This document shows positions 22,809-35,789 of a stretch of 64,000 nucleotides of DNA, piece after piece (position 1 is the first letter of the stretch; each line of letters opens with the position of its first letter). This DNA is from Sinonovacula constricta (lineage: Eukaryota; Mollusca; Bivalvia; Cardiida; Solecurtidae), in contig CM017559.1 of NCBI GenBank assembly GCA_007844125.1, positions 35,207,260-35,271,259 of the forward strand. The letters run 5' to 3'. Both the position numbers and the translations under genes were made by a program. The notes beneath the pieces were generated by a model. That model did no database searches and was not told the origin of the DNA. It saw nothing but the letters and a program-made list of their open reading frames with translations.

Positions 22809-22850
<42 letters not shown>
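22808..22850. repeat. (TA)n tract (copy 3)
   Basis: About 20 TA units, slightly interrupted. There is no comparable tract in copies 1 and 2. Confidence 0.9.
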
Positions 22851-22853
<3 letters not shown>

Positions 22854-23909
22854 TACATGTAGCCCAGCATTAAGCCGCCTTTAAATTAGACGGTATACAT
22901 GTGTGGAAAGACACCAAATGATAACTTAAATGTTGCTTCAGCGTTGGATTGCCATTGCGTACAAGTTCTATTTACATCCTTAGATTATTGTTATTCTCAA
23001 TACCAAAACAAAATCATTCGGCAGAATGAATACTTATTATTAATATAATAATTATTCTAAATAAAAAAGCGTTTGAAGTCATATTTAAATATTTGAGACG
23101 ACTAGTTTAAGTATACAAGACATGTACGCCAGAGATAATGTATTACATTTATAAAAAGTCATTTTTATAAAGTGTTGGTTTATTTCTAAGTGGTTTTATG
23201 ACAAGTCAGGTTATTAGTAAAGTTGAATTTTTTTAGGTCAACTGACAAGTTTAAAGTTATTAACGTAGGTCATAAATAGAGTGTTACTTAAGGAAATGTA
23301 GCATTTGACTCCTCTTCATTAACACATCACAACATCTCTGGTAACATTCTTCTGAAATATAGTAAATTTTCAAACCTTCACATAAAGAAATAAGTATGCG
23401 TGATCCGGTTGCAGTTTATTATTGAGGCGGCAATTTGATTAATCCATTGACTGGAATATAGAAGAATTCAACCGTTATCTATGTAATGACATGTCCTTCA
23501 TTAACTGATGGAAAGTAATTACCGTATGTCTGCATCAGATGTTTCGCTTTATGCAGAGAGCCTGATCAGATAATTACAGATATTGCATTGACTGTATAAC
23601 TTTCATTTAGTAGCTATGATAACACTGTTAATACTTAATTCGTTCAATTGTTTTCTTGCTTTTGAACAGAAAGTATAGAAGCAAGTCTACAATTACATAC
23701 GTCCACAAGTTGTGAGAAAAGCTTGATCAGCAACCATTCTAAATGGGAACACAATTAACGCGTGTAATGTTTTTTTATTACATTGTTATGTTACACTCCT
23801 TACATATTATTCGATATCAATGCAAATATATTAGACTAAGACATGTTTCAAGTAAGGTGATGACAACAGTGTATATAGGAGATATTACGCACATACATTG
23901 TAGATGTAA

Positions 23910-24078
23910 GAGCGTGAGTATGAAACAGATACATTCTTTCAATTCCATAGACCAACAGACGACGATAAATATACTAAAATATATATGCATTTAGATTTGA
24001 TCTATGTATTTACTAAAGTATGCTATGAAGCACACGTAGAAACGAAATGCAAAAGAGGCGCATAAATTATTGCTAAAT
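23910..24078 (+). other. Reference-orientation partner of the copy 2 inversion
   Basis: Its reverse complement matches 12,568-12,733, including GACGACGATAAA (on the other strand TTTATCGTCGTC) and AAAAGAGGCGCATAAATTAT. Copy 1 has lost the ~270 bp around it, joining GATGAC directly to ATTCGTAGACAG at ~1556. Confidence 0.85.
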
Positions 24079-25089
24079 GACCAAGTCAGTCGCATGTGAC
24101 TGGTAACAATGCAATTTTATTTTTTGATAAAAAACATCATTTCCGTATTTTCGTAGACAGTTCTTTAACAATATGTGTGTACGTGTGTATGATTACATGT
24201 ACAGATTATTATGTTTATTATTAATGTTATTATATATAAATTATCCACGGAATGATGTTTGTGAACAACCAGTAATATATATAATGTATAATCATCACTG
24301 TAGACATATAATTAAATGCTTAATACAATATCTCTTTTAAAATGATTTACTTTATTGACTGTTGTATGCACAGCCAGTTACGGTAAACTTGTGCTATTAA
24401 TTGCAAGCTTTAAGGTGTAACGCAAAGCAATAATGCAAAAACGTTTACAAAGGAACACACAGCAGGCAACCTATTAAACAAGGCAATCACTAAATGGATC
24501 GTGACACGCCTCGCATAATTTTGGCGAACAGTTTCTTTGACGTGACTTATGAAGACAGCGATGATGATCAAGTATTCCGATACCAGTTGCATAACCACCC
24601 TGAGGAACGAGTGATCAGATAACAACATGTGCGCGCGTGTGTATGTGATTTTATTTTAAAAATAAAATAATATTGCACCAGCATACATCTTCAACAATCG
24701 AAAAAACATCGCCAACTATAAAATGTTTTAAATATCCGATCAGTTAAAAGTTCAACATTTATTTTGCGCAGGCAAGATTTCAACAAGTAGCATACGTTCT
24801 AATGAGTTTTTAAATGCGACTTTTTCAAGAACACTACTTTGGGTATAAGCAATTTACGATAACATGGTTTCAACGTCAATAAAATTGACTACATTATAGC
24901 AATAGTTTGAAATTTGATGTTCATGACTAACAGATAACTAAAAGTCTTTTATATAACCAAAACGTCCGGACTTTTTTATAGCAACAATAAGTTTATTTTC
25001 ATGAAGATGTTCTGATTTGATGTCAGTTAAGTTGTTTTGTTTTGAGTCACGAATCAATGGTGGCGAGCAATCAGAGATACACACATTGT

Positions 25090-25580
25090 CACAAAATCAA
25101 TAGACTGTTCTCACCTTGTGTGTCCTTTCACGCAATAACAACGTATTTCAGTGTCAATGCTTGAATTACTTTGCACAAGAATATAAACATTATTTTCAAA
25201 GCGTCTCCGAAACGAACAGTGGCAACAAAAAATCTTACTATAGTCACAACAGATTCATTTTACGGATCCCTGGTGTTTCTCACTTCTTACTTCCTGTCAT
25301 TTTATTTGTTGAGTGAATAAACACGATGATATGTTTGTCACGTTTTACCATTACGAAGCTGAAATAGGATTGCGTTACCGAGCGTGGTGACAATTTTAAG
25401 TGACACAAGACTGAGTTAAGGTTTCTCTATAGAATAAATACTAAGCTGTCAACTTTGTCAGACTCAAGATTAAGAATGCTCGATAAACCAAAAAGTGTAT
25501 ACAAAGGAGTGAAAGTTGCATTTTATGTTTTTGGCTCAGAAGGAATCAGGAATGGTGGTCTTTCCTTGCGGGTGTTTCTT
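25090..25580. other. Conserved unit block (copy 3)
   Basis: Counterpart of 2621-3100. A 66-codon frame persists but starts at TTG (25,116) instead of ATG. Similarity falls off after about 25,430, and the region ends at TATATAATG. Confidence 0.5.
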
Positions 25581-26099
25581 ATATAATGTAATAATGTAAT
25601 TTCTAAATACGTTGAGAGAATACTTATACACTACGTTTATAACTGTTTCCAATGAAAGATCGCGAAAGTAATACTGTTGTCAATCATAACATTTGTCAAA
25701 TATAGAATAGACCCCATGCTGCATGTCTAAAAATAACAACATATAAAAACCTTTGTAATGCTTGAAGCATACAAGGATAATAATAATGATAAAGAAATAG
25801 GCATACATTTGTAGCAATTAATACATGAAAGCAGACTGCCAAATCAAGAATGGAAATAATATTGAAGGATTAAATAAAAAACACCTGCGGCCCCATAATA
25901 AGATGTGATGTTGAGACATAACTCGAAACACAAGCTGAGTAATATATTGATATTTAAGTAAGGAAGCGTTCAATTAAGAAACCGCCTGGGGAAGTCAAGA
26001 TTACGAGTTATTGTCTAAGTAAATCGGGGAAGACATACCACATGAGTTTTTTTATCGTATAGGTCGCATTTTTGGGAAACTTACCTAACAGTAACAGTT

Positions 26100-26270
26100 T
26101 ATCGATGGTGTTGTTGTTGTTTGTTTTGTTGTTTTCGGGTTGTTTTTTCTGTTTTGTCGTTGTTGTTTTTTTGTTTTGTTTTTTGTTGTTGTTGTTTTTG
26201 TTTTTTTAGGGGTGGGGAGAGGGGGATTGTTGCTTTTGTTTTCTTTTGCTATGTTTTGTTTTTGTTTGAA
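26100..26270. repeat. TTG/TTTTG microsatellite (copy 3)
   Basis: Imperfect G-T-rich repeats followed by a purine-rich GGGGAGAGGGGG patch. It is orthologous to 4467-4546 and 14,670-14,835. Confidence 0.85.
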
Positions 26271-26662
26271 CACCCATGTCAAATGAACTCTTTGAACTAA
26301 TGCAAACATGGTTACGAGGCTGCATCTATGTAAAGATGTTCTTCCAATGGTACTTTGCAGAGCTGTTAATGACTTGCCAACAAAGTAGAAATGTTCTGCC
26401 ATCATACTGGATTTATGTAGGGATGTTATATTTTATTTAAAGACTAAGGATGCGTTTTGTGATAAATCTTTAGATCTTTCTTTTCTTAAGAATGGCTTAC
26501 CTTCTTAAGAGCATTTCCTAAATAATTCGGAAATCGCCCTCAGAGCGAAATCGCTCTTAAATCTTAAGAGTGTATTTGGTCGATTTGTTACCGATTTTGA
26601 AATTTTATCGAAATGCGCTTAGGAGTGATCGTAAGACTGAAATTTAAGAATCAGTCGATCTT

Positions 26663-27308
26663 TCATGATCACAACAATGTTACTTGTGCTGTTTGGCGGT
26701 CGTAAAATATCTCCCCGTGCATGTTATCTCTGCTATCATTTAATTCATCCTATAGGGATTGTAACGTGTATTTTCTTTTATGGACATTGGACTTTGGTTC
26801 CTCAATTCCATCTTCACATGAACAGGATGCTACAACCATTTCTTCTTCTCTGGTCATGTTTGTTCTTGATTCAAAAAGTTTATTTCAATTATGATCAACC
26901 ATTTTTTTGTGTAGTTTTTCTAAACGAAATAATATCCCTTTCTTTTCTAAACAATATGTGGACATTATTTTTCAATGACGTCACTACTTTCGTCATAACT
27001 TATCAAAGGACACATCAGTGCTTGGACATTTTGTATTCAAATAGATCGATTTTCTTATCGTTGCTTGCATTTGAGTAACCCATCAGGAAGTGCGGGTTAG
27101 AGCTCTGTAAAACCGGTCTAAGCACCCCGGTCGGCCCATAATGCCAACTGACCGTTCCAAGGCGGTAACTGTCGGGTCTGCTCTTTTCGTTATATGACTC
27201 ATCACAAATATTTTACTTGGCTTGCATGTGAAATACCTTTGTCCTGTACCTTTTCAGAGTTTGGTATATGCTGCAATGCTCATAGGACTTTGTCATAAAT
27301 TCTTATTA
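26663..27308 (+). mobile_element. Family B repeat insertion (copy 3)
   Basis: About 645 bp closely match 53,085-53,735. Copy 2 shows the uninterrupted site (~15,240-15,260). A short ATGAT at both edges may be the target duplication. The core carries GAGCTCTGTAAAACCGGT, a hairpin region (27,138-27,160) and a 3' segment ending TTTGGTATATGCTGCAATG and GACTTTGTCATAAATTC. The 137-codon frame at 26,665-27,078 is not maintained in the sister copy at 53 kb, which has an early stop, so it is not called a gene. Confidence 0.75.
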
Positions 27309-28226
27309 TGATGAAACGCACCCTAGATTGGTACTGCTTTTTTAAAATATACTCTCTAAAGAATTTTTTTTCTAGATAAAAAGATTCTTATGTATGGCTC
27401 CTGATTTTAAAATTGCCTTTTCATTCTTTGTCTTTATTCTCTGACCGAGTCACAAAAAAGGGCATTGTTTAATCTCTTTATAAATTTCCTTAATAAGGAC
27501 ATAAACGAACATACAAGAGCTTATATCTATTTAAATTTTTGTAATTTAGTGGTTACCTTTTTCCTGAAGTAGCATATAAAATGTGTTTGGCTTGCATTTT
27601 ATTTTCACGTTTCTTACATACATGTAATGCGACCCTGCCTTTGCTACCAGTGTTTGCCACTATGTTTTATAACCTGATAACTTGTGAGGAAGAGCTTGAT
27701 TATATATTGTAAGTCTAACTTTGTATTCCAGTATCCGAATTTGAAGGTTTTTATGTTAATATTTTTTACGCACAAGCTTAAAATATTACCACTTTATACT
27801 GTATACACCATTTTATAACAAGACATTTTGTTTTTGAACTAACGAGGATAAAGTCTTGATTTTCTTAAGACGATGAGTTCAATAAGCAGCGTTTAATAAC
27901 AATTAGACAGTGAATTTGCAAGAAACCGTCTTCCTTTGCTGTTGCGTATTTTGAACCCAGGTTTTCATTCTTCTTAATTTGAAAATTCAAAAATGGTAAT
28001 GAACAACAAAATTTCCCACAAGAAAATGTCATGGTAATCTGATTGTCAGAGTCTTATACAGAATGTCTTTAAAACAATTTATCAAAGGCAACATACTGTC
28101 ATCAAATGCATTCAAAAAAGTACTTTATTTAAAGAATTTTATGATGCACCTAGCCATTGTACATGTACCTTATCCGGGCGAGAACTTTCATGTTAGGAGG
28201 TTTGGTTTTCCAACTAACTTGCGGTC

Positions 28227-28335
28227 CATCGGTGGTTCTACCCAGATATAATTCTGGGGTCTACCTCCACCAATATTTTGCTGTACATCGCCAGTATGAC
28301 TATAATTGCGTTGGTGCGATGTAACAAAAACACGC
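28227..28335 (+). mobile_element. SINE 3'-part fragment (copy 3)
   Basis: Orthologue of 5944-6060 and 16,919-17,035. Confidence 0.7.
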
Positions 28336-30090
28336 ACAAAGTTCATCTCACAAAACTGAGGCGCGTTTTCTGTTCAGGCAGGATATTGTGATATAATGGC
28401 ATGCTATTCATTTCACATCAATTAACCCGATTCAGTATTATGCTCCAATCATAACCAGATACTCTCTTTTTTTTTGCTGTTCGCAAAACTCACTGAACCT
28501 TGCACCAATGTTTTATCATACAGTAAGATAGTTAACCATTGACCTTTCTTAACATATAAATCTTAGTAACTTAGCACTTCCAGATTTCTTTCCTTAATTA
28601 TTACAAAAGCTTTATTTATTCACACATTCTTCCAGATGCCCAAATGACATACTTGATATATAAATGTCTATAAACTTGGGTCTGTTCATATAGATACATA
28701 GAGTATATAAGTTTATCTCTCAGGGGAGTGGTTCTACATTTGTATCGGATCAATAGGCAATACTTCAATAGCGTGAGCCAAACAGTCTGGCACTCTGAAC
28801 TTGCCTTCTTTCTAATAAAATATATAAACGCTTTTCCTTTTTTTTACTCTTTTAAAGATGCCCTTTTATAATTATACGTGTACTATAGTTCTTATAAAAT
28901 ATCCAAGAAATAGAGTCACAACCACGGCGTTAAGACATTATTAAATGCTTAAAATATTAATAGAAATAGCTACGAATACGGAAAAATGTACACAGCACCA
29001 GAAAACATATACCCAGTAGACAAAAAGTATAATTATAGGGGCAAAATATTTCCTTTGGGTTGTAGTAGCCTGTCTATGGTCAATATTTTAAAGTAAATTT
29101 AATTAATATCCGATGTATGTCAAAGTATACGTAACGAGGATGAGTTGTATAACAACTTGGAATACAAACATATAGATTTTTTGCCACATAGCACAGATAA
29201 CAGTCTTATGATAATGACTAGGAAAATATGTAAACGCATAAAGGTACACCAATCTACGAACCAGAATTACCCGTGACCAATTTTCTCAGGGAAATGTTTG
29301 CTATGTGGCCGTATTTCTTATCTTAACTGATTGCAATTTATACATTTTGCAATATGTTGTGGAAACGTGCATCGTCATCATAGCAATTGAATTGGAATTG
29401 TTAAATGCCACAATGATTGATCAAAGGAGACACGTGCGTGATGTCTATCCTCGATTTGAACTGATGACTGATTGTGTTGTATATTCTATTAACCCACAAG
29501 TCGTAATGAGTTGGTATCTAGTGTTGCAGCATCTCCTTCGATGGATAAGTACATTTCTGCAAACCAAAATAGGGTAAAACTTTGTGAAAATATTTCCATA
29601 TCATGGAAATACTTAACTAAAATGTAATATAAAGCATGGCAAACCATTAGTTCAATATCCTGTTTAAAAATATTTAATTGCCATTCATAAATTATATCTC
29701 TTCTGGCTTTTGCTACTTTATAATCTGAAACGACAGCGAATAGTTTCTTTCCTGATTAGATTGCTACTCAGGAATCGCTTCTGTTTGCTTTGAAGTTATT
29801 TTGAATAATTTGTATCTAATTAGACGTTTTCTGTATATGTTTAGGTGTAAGTCAGTGCAAAGATGCAATATTTGTGGATATGTGTCTGGCAGTATTAACA
29901 CAAGGAATATACCGATAGATACCGAATGACATAAACCTTCTTAAAATACTAGTACTGTTAATTTAACTTTTCATTAAGGCTAAACTTTTTTTCATTGATG
30001 GTTTTAAAATAAACCTACATTACAAACTGATGATTGGCAACACAAAAGAAAATCAAAGCAAAAGAAAAAAATACTTCTGCCTAGATTTAA

Positions 30091-30122
<32 letters not shown>

Positions 30123-30168
30123 CAATGTAGTAGTAGTAGTAGTAGTGGTAGTAGTAGTAGTAGTAGTA

Positions 30169-30250
<82 letters not shown>

Positions 30251-30290
30251 TAGTAGTAGTAGTAGAAGTAGTAGTAGAAGAAGTATCAGT
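30091..30290. repeat. TAG/GTA microsatellite (copy 3)
   Basis: About 200 bp, nearly pure. Poly-Ser, poly-Leu and poly-Thr frames here are artefacts. Same locus as 7818 and 18,778. Confidence 0.97.
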
Positions 30291-31789
30291 AAAATAATTA
30301 AAAATACAAATGTACAAACAGTGATTTGTTGAATTTTATTATTCCAGTTGTTTTTACACACACGTCGAACAAGAGACATGTAGCAAATAGGAGCAGGCGG
30401 CTGAAAATGCGGCTTATACAGATTTGCGTTGCTTAACTTTAAAGTGAAAAATAATACAATAGTTATAGTTCTGCGTCTGTATCGATCAGCTAGTCTTATG
30501 GCAAACAAGTAAAACGCCACATTTCGTTATCTTCCTTTGAATAATACATTTTTCTGGGCGAAAAAAAAAAATTGACATTAAGAATTGCTAACTTACGTGA
30601 GAAAAAGGAAAGTTTAAACAGAAAAGAGAAATATTTGGCTGCTGATTTTATTAATCCGCCTAAATTTAAAGAATTTGTCTTTGATTTTCCTCGGTGACGA
30701 GATTGTCAGGCCTAATATTGCAAAAGACGCACCTGCCTTCTCTGTTTAATGAACCTTGGAGTCTCTTTCTGACTTCATTGGCATTATTCTAAGAATACAC
30801 TTATAACAACTGATAACAAAGCTTTAAGACATCCTGCCATCTGAGACCTTCAAATAGTACAATAAATAATCATTTGAAGTGCTAATTAAATAGTTAGAAT
30901 CAAACTAAATGCAAGTTTCTATAATGTCAAAGTTTACTAAGCAGTGAAAAATGGCATATCATTCTTTAACGGCTGGATTTTCCAAGACAGTAAAACACAA
31001 TTTAGTATTCAAACTGTAATTGAGGTCTCGGGTTTTCAACAAAGTAAATTTGAGAATGCTAACGAATTTTAAGCAAAGGAAAAACACGATCTCAGAAGCA
31101 GAGACTTCCAAATACAGACCAAAACGGCCAAAAGAGGCTAGATAAGGAGTATCTACTGTACATTTTGGTTCACATGTGCTTCTACAAAGCTCTTTTAATC
31201 AAGCAATTAGGAGTGAATACACACATTCAAGTAATATACTTTTTAACCCCAGATTGAAGAAATTGCTGTTTTGTTTTATATGTTGTGTTATTGACGTTCG
31301 TAATCTAAGTAGAAAGAATGAAACTATATTTTGCTGCTGTAGAGTTAAGCGTCAAGAAAAATGATCAATGACATAGAAAATAAATACACCATAAGAAATT
31401 TCAACCAATAAGACGCTAGTTAATGCTTTAAGACGTTAGCTACAGTAACTTGTATATGTGAGAATTGAACCAACTTCGCTGGACCGCATATTGTCAACAG
31501 ATTTACGACATAAACTGTGACTTAGTGCTCCTTGTCTTATTTACGTTATTTTGTCACCAGAATTGAGTAAATCGCGATAATAATCAGGTACTTATAACAA
31601 AATCACTTTAAGAAAGAGACTGTGTTTGTTGAAAAGATAAGTTATTACCATAGAATATAAGATAGATCTAAAAACATTATGTCATTATAATTCAGACCAA
31701 GCGTTATTATTGTGCATTGCTGGAGTTTTTAATTCAAAAGGGTTCATCCAAACGCGTCTTTAAACACCGATTATGATTAAGGCATTAAA

Positions 31790-32038
31790 TTTGTTTTGTT
31801 TTTGTTTTTTAAATAAATTGCAGCGACCATTTATGACCATTATAGCAACGCTAGTTTTTTGGTGGAGGAAGACACCAGTCACATGTCTGGGTAGAACAAC
31901 CGGCGCACCGCAAGTTAGCTGGAAGACCTCCTCACATTAAGTCATTCGACCCGAACGAGACTCGAACCCAATCGGTGAGAGGCTTTGCAGTCGGAGGAGT
32001 AACAAATCGGCAACTCTACCACTACGCCACGGGCGCCC
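31790..32038 (-). mobile_element. tRNA-derived SINE (copy 3), reverse strand
   Basis: Orthologue of 9418-9668. The tRNA-like head on the reverse strand is at about 31,955-32,037, and GACTCGAACCCAATC is its reverse-strand B-box. The right target duplication (TGCTTTGAATGC) is kept. The left one is lost in a small deletion that joins the A-rich tail to upstream unit sequence. Confidence 0.8.
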
Positions 32039-32269
32039 CATGCTTTGAATGCAAAAGGTATATGCAACCTTGTAGCATATACGTCTGTTATACAAGGAAA
32101 AAAGTGAAACGTCCAGCTTAATGAGTGTCATCATTATTTACTGGTTTATGTGAAGGAAGCACATTAGACCTTTAAGGGCGTTTGGACTAGCCTTTAGAAC
32201 ACCAATGCAAAAAGAATGTTACACATACTAGACATTAGATGAAAGCCTGTTTTAGATAACCTTTTCTTT

Positions 32270-32430
32270 TTAGCCCCAACATGCCAACATCAGTATAACC
32301 CTTATAGAAAGCGTAATGGACAGTCCGGAATAGACCGAAAATGGCCGTTATTAGTGTAAGATTGACATAAATCACCAGGCAACGTATTAGAACGTATTAC
32401 AAGAACACAGACACTGTTATTTCTCGGCCC
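32270..32430 (-). repeat. Family C dispersed repeat (copy 3)
   Basis: Orthologue of 9895-10,031, slightly expanded by a small duplication around GTATTAGAACGTATTA. It lies just inside the downstream edge of the 11-kb array. Confidence 0.7.
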
Positions 32431-32470
32431 GCTGTTTATGTATTGTGAAAGTATCATAAAACTGTTTAAG

Positions 32471-34284
32471 TCTTTATAGGAAGTATAGTATATTATACGA
32501 GGAGAAGTAAATAATTTTATTAAAATGTTTCACAAATTTCTAGACTGATAACCATCTGTCTTGAACAGTTAATGTGGCCCATTTAAGTATTGTTGTCAGA
32601 GCAATTGAAAGTATAGTTCTTATTGTTTAAATAGTTTAACAAATGATATGCTTAATTTGTTTAATAAATGAACAAACCAAATTGTAACAAAAATACACTT
32701 TAAATAAAATAGAAATACTCCCCTGCTGATGTCTCATTTCGCATATTAAACCCAGTTGTTGTAGAACTTACCCATTTATTTCCATGATGATAGGTGAAGT
32801 TCGGGTAGTACTCATCACAAAAGACAAAGTGCGTTACGGATTTGTTTTCCATATACGATTATCCTTGCTTTCATACTATAAAAAAAGGATCCACGTTCTC
32901 GCGAATAATAATTGATCGGCAGTTATTTGGCATTCTGTTTTTAAATATTTTCTATAAGTAAGAATTAAGTGCAACTTAATATTATTAATGAACACAAAAT
33001 TATTATACGCAATTAAAACAATCATGTCATTTCTTGTTTTAGTATTTAATATAAAATAATTAATTATTGTATATTATAAAATATATTATTTAATACTAAC
33101 GCAGTTGGGTGTAAATACACACGTTCAAGTAATGTACACTTTAGAGTGAAAAATCGCTAAGTTTTGTTCATTTATTACTAATTATTTATGATTTTTATAA
33201 AATATATATTATATAAAATATTATATATAAAATCTATTATTTAATGATAAAAGATAAATTTTAAATGTAATAAAAATGATGATAGAAAAAACACTTTGAT
33301 TGTGGGAATTCGGACTTATGTTAGCTTCATCTGGACACACTTAATGACATATTGACTGTCGAATATAGAATTATATCAGTTAACAATGCCTACATGATAT
33401 ATAAACGGTCGGGGAAAAAACTACGACAGTAGACACGGCGTAGACTTTATAATGAAGCAGCTTTTTTACAAACTAAAATTTGCTAAAGTAGTATATAAAG
33501 TAATTTAAGCATTTCTGAAAGATTAGCTTTCGAAGAATGTGAATAAATTGTTTGACGAAACAATAAAGCTCATCTTAATTGATTCATTATTCATGCACTT
33601 TACATCAAGATGCAATCTTTCAGATAAAATTGTAACAACGATTGTTTTCTTATTCCTACAGCAAGCAGCAAAATGATGAAAAGAAATGAACCACCTGCGT
33701 CAGATAACCGCAATAATTTTAACAATTTTAGGTTTTGGATATTCGTAAAAGTATTAGTATTTGCTGTAAGATACCACCAAAACGTTTGATGGTAAAGCCA
33801 AGCTATTTTTTGTGTGCGTTGTTTCACCCACTTTTATTTATTCAAAACGTACCAATAGCCGCATGCACTTAATAAAAGCATCGGTCTTCAAGTATTATGC
33901 CTACAACTGGAATCACCCTGGGTCTAGCACCAGATGCCAAGTTAATAAGAAACTAATAAGTGTTTACATGCAAGGGCCTGAACATGGTGTTTGCATACGT
34001 TTTACAAATATCAGGGGTATATTATTGTTGTGTATACGTGAATAGCCAGAAAAAAAGGTCATGATGCACTGCGAATTTTCCTGCTTTGTAATTAAACATA
34101 CCCACAACACACTACCCAAACGATCACATTTAAGCAAAGTTTTCATTTAATAAATCCCATAAAGAGGTTTGGTTTGGGGTGATGGGGAGTGCATTTTAGT
34201 AATTTAATTAAATACTGTAAATTGCGTGAGCGACGAATTGGAGAAAATTTTAACATTACCTTCAGGGTTAATTATTTACTAGAT
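32471..34284. other. AT-rich single-copy DNA beyond the array
   Basis: No gene seen. It is very AT-rich at 33,000-33,290. A fragment at about 33,105-33,180 resembles the unit around 8700-8780 / 31,200-31,290 (shared CACACGTTCAAGTAATGTAC-like stretch). Short frames at 33.6-34.1 kb have no recognisable domains. Confidence 0.6.
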
Positions 34285-34291
34285 AGACCCA

Positions 34292-34508
34292 AGTGGAGTA
34301 GTGGTAGAATCGCCGATTTGTAACTCCTCCGGCTGCATAGCCTCTCACCGATTGGGTTAGAGTCCCGTTCGGGTCGAATGACTTAATGTGAGAAGGTGCG
34401 CCGGTGGTTCTACCCAGACATGTGTCTGGGGTCTCCCTCCACCAAAAAGCTGGACGTTGCTATAATGATCATAAATGGTCGCTGCAATGTATTTTAAAAA
34501 ACAAAACA
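34292..34508 (+). mobile_element. tRNA-derived SINE with target duplication
   Basis: The tRNA-like head includes an A-box-like GTGGTAGAATCG (34,301-34,312) and a B-box-like GGTTAGAGTCC near 34,355. The body is shared with the unit SINEs (CCGGTGGTTCTACCCAGACA, TCTGGGGTCT, CTGGACGTTGCTATAATGAT). The A-rich tail is TTTTAAAAAACAAAACA. Flanking 7-bp repeats AGACCCA lie at 34,285-34,291 and 34,509-34,515. Frames on either strand through it are SINE read-through. Confidence 0.85.
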
Positions 34509-34515
34509 AGACCCA

Positions 34516-35789
34516 CGAAAATTTGCAATGAAATTGGTTTAATCTGCTCGAAGATGGATCAATTTGATAGTCATTCAAGTGAATACTTGTTGCATATTTT
34601 TACAGTAGCAGGGTCGGAATTTACAAAATATTGAAAACATAAGGGTGTATTTTCATTTATGTTTTTATAATTTTAAATAGTGTAACAAAAGAATCTATCC
34701 TGTCTAGTTAACCCGTTCCGGATAATGTTGACAGAAAAGATTATTATTTAATATTTCCTAGTCGGAGTTCTATTCTACTTTGGACATTTGGACAAGGTCC
34801 TGTAATTATTTCAACATTTCTAGGAAAATATATAACTTCAGGGGTACATATTTTATTATGAGATTAAACTGACATGTAGGTTAATTCAAAAGTTGCATGA
34901 TCCATTTACTGAACACAGAACTCCTCCTTTAGGATTCGTGTCTTAGAATTTTCATGGCACGGGGGATACAACTATCGAACTTCAGCAAAAAGCTTTTTAG
35001 CAAGACAATTTTATTATTTTATTTTAGCTTTTACTCATTTAATCATACGTGATTTTGCCTTAAAATCTGAATATTACTATTCAGATAGAAAGGACATAAA
35101 AATAATAATTTTATGATTAGCATGCTCTATTATTATGAAGAAAAGGCGTTCGTAAATGGCCATTTTAATGTTTCGACCTGACAGATGGTATCGGATGTAA
35201 TATCCATGCAATTTTTGCAAAAGAAATGGCTGTAAACCGATAGCGTTTATAATAATTTTAATAAGATGCACAGCTTTATGCCATTAACTCAAAAGTATTT
35301 GCCTAAAGTTAGAAATTAGTTCTTAAAGGATTTCGACAGAATGAAAAAGTGCCATTGCCAGATGACTGTGCATCTGGATAGATTAATCACTACTGCCAGA
35401 TGATGGGATTCCGTTACAACGTCCACATCAATATTGTGTTCAAGCAAGGCCGATGGTCAGACGGCATTTGTACAAGTTAAAATATAAAAAAAATCAAATG
35501 GTCAACATTTGTGCTTTTAATTCTAGATTGACAGTAAGTACAAATTAATTCCGATGATGATTGTCTTATTATATGAAATTAACTCAGACTCTTAATACAA
35601 ATATTTTCTATATTTTAATATAATTACATGTATATGCGTTTAGATGTCATATTTCAGTAGTCAAGACATGCAGCTCGGCGATTTTATATTTAAGAATCTG
35701 AACACAAAACAACAGTGACATATGTTTCCTGTTCCATAATAAATTGTTTACCTATCTTCTGAGCTAATGTGTATTTAAAAATTGTTCGT
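34516..35789. other. AT-rich single-copy DNA
   Basis: No gene, repeat or RNA feature recognised. Short frames only. Confidence 0.6.

Larger units (their letters stand above)
22383..32470 (+). repeat. 11-kb tandem unit, copy 3 (3'-truncated)
   Basis: Third head-to-tail copy. Homology to copies 1 and 2 runs to about 32,450-32,470, just after the family C repeat, and then stops. The last ~0.85 kb of the unit (equivalent to ~10,085-10,943) is absent, so this is the array's downstream edge. It carries a private ~645-bp family B insertion (26,663-27,308) and a (TA)n tract at 22,808-22,850. A degraded fragment of the unit reappears at about 33,105-33,180. Confidence 0.9.

Noticed and set aside
26665..27078. 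137-codon frame with hydrophobic character
   Set aside because: It lies inside a family B repeat. The sister copy at 53,091 stops after about 37 codons, so the frame is not maintained.
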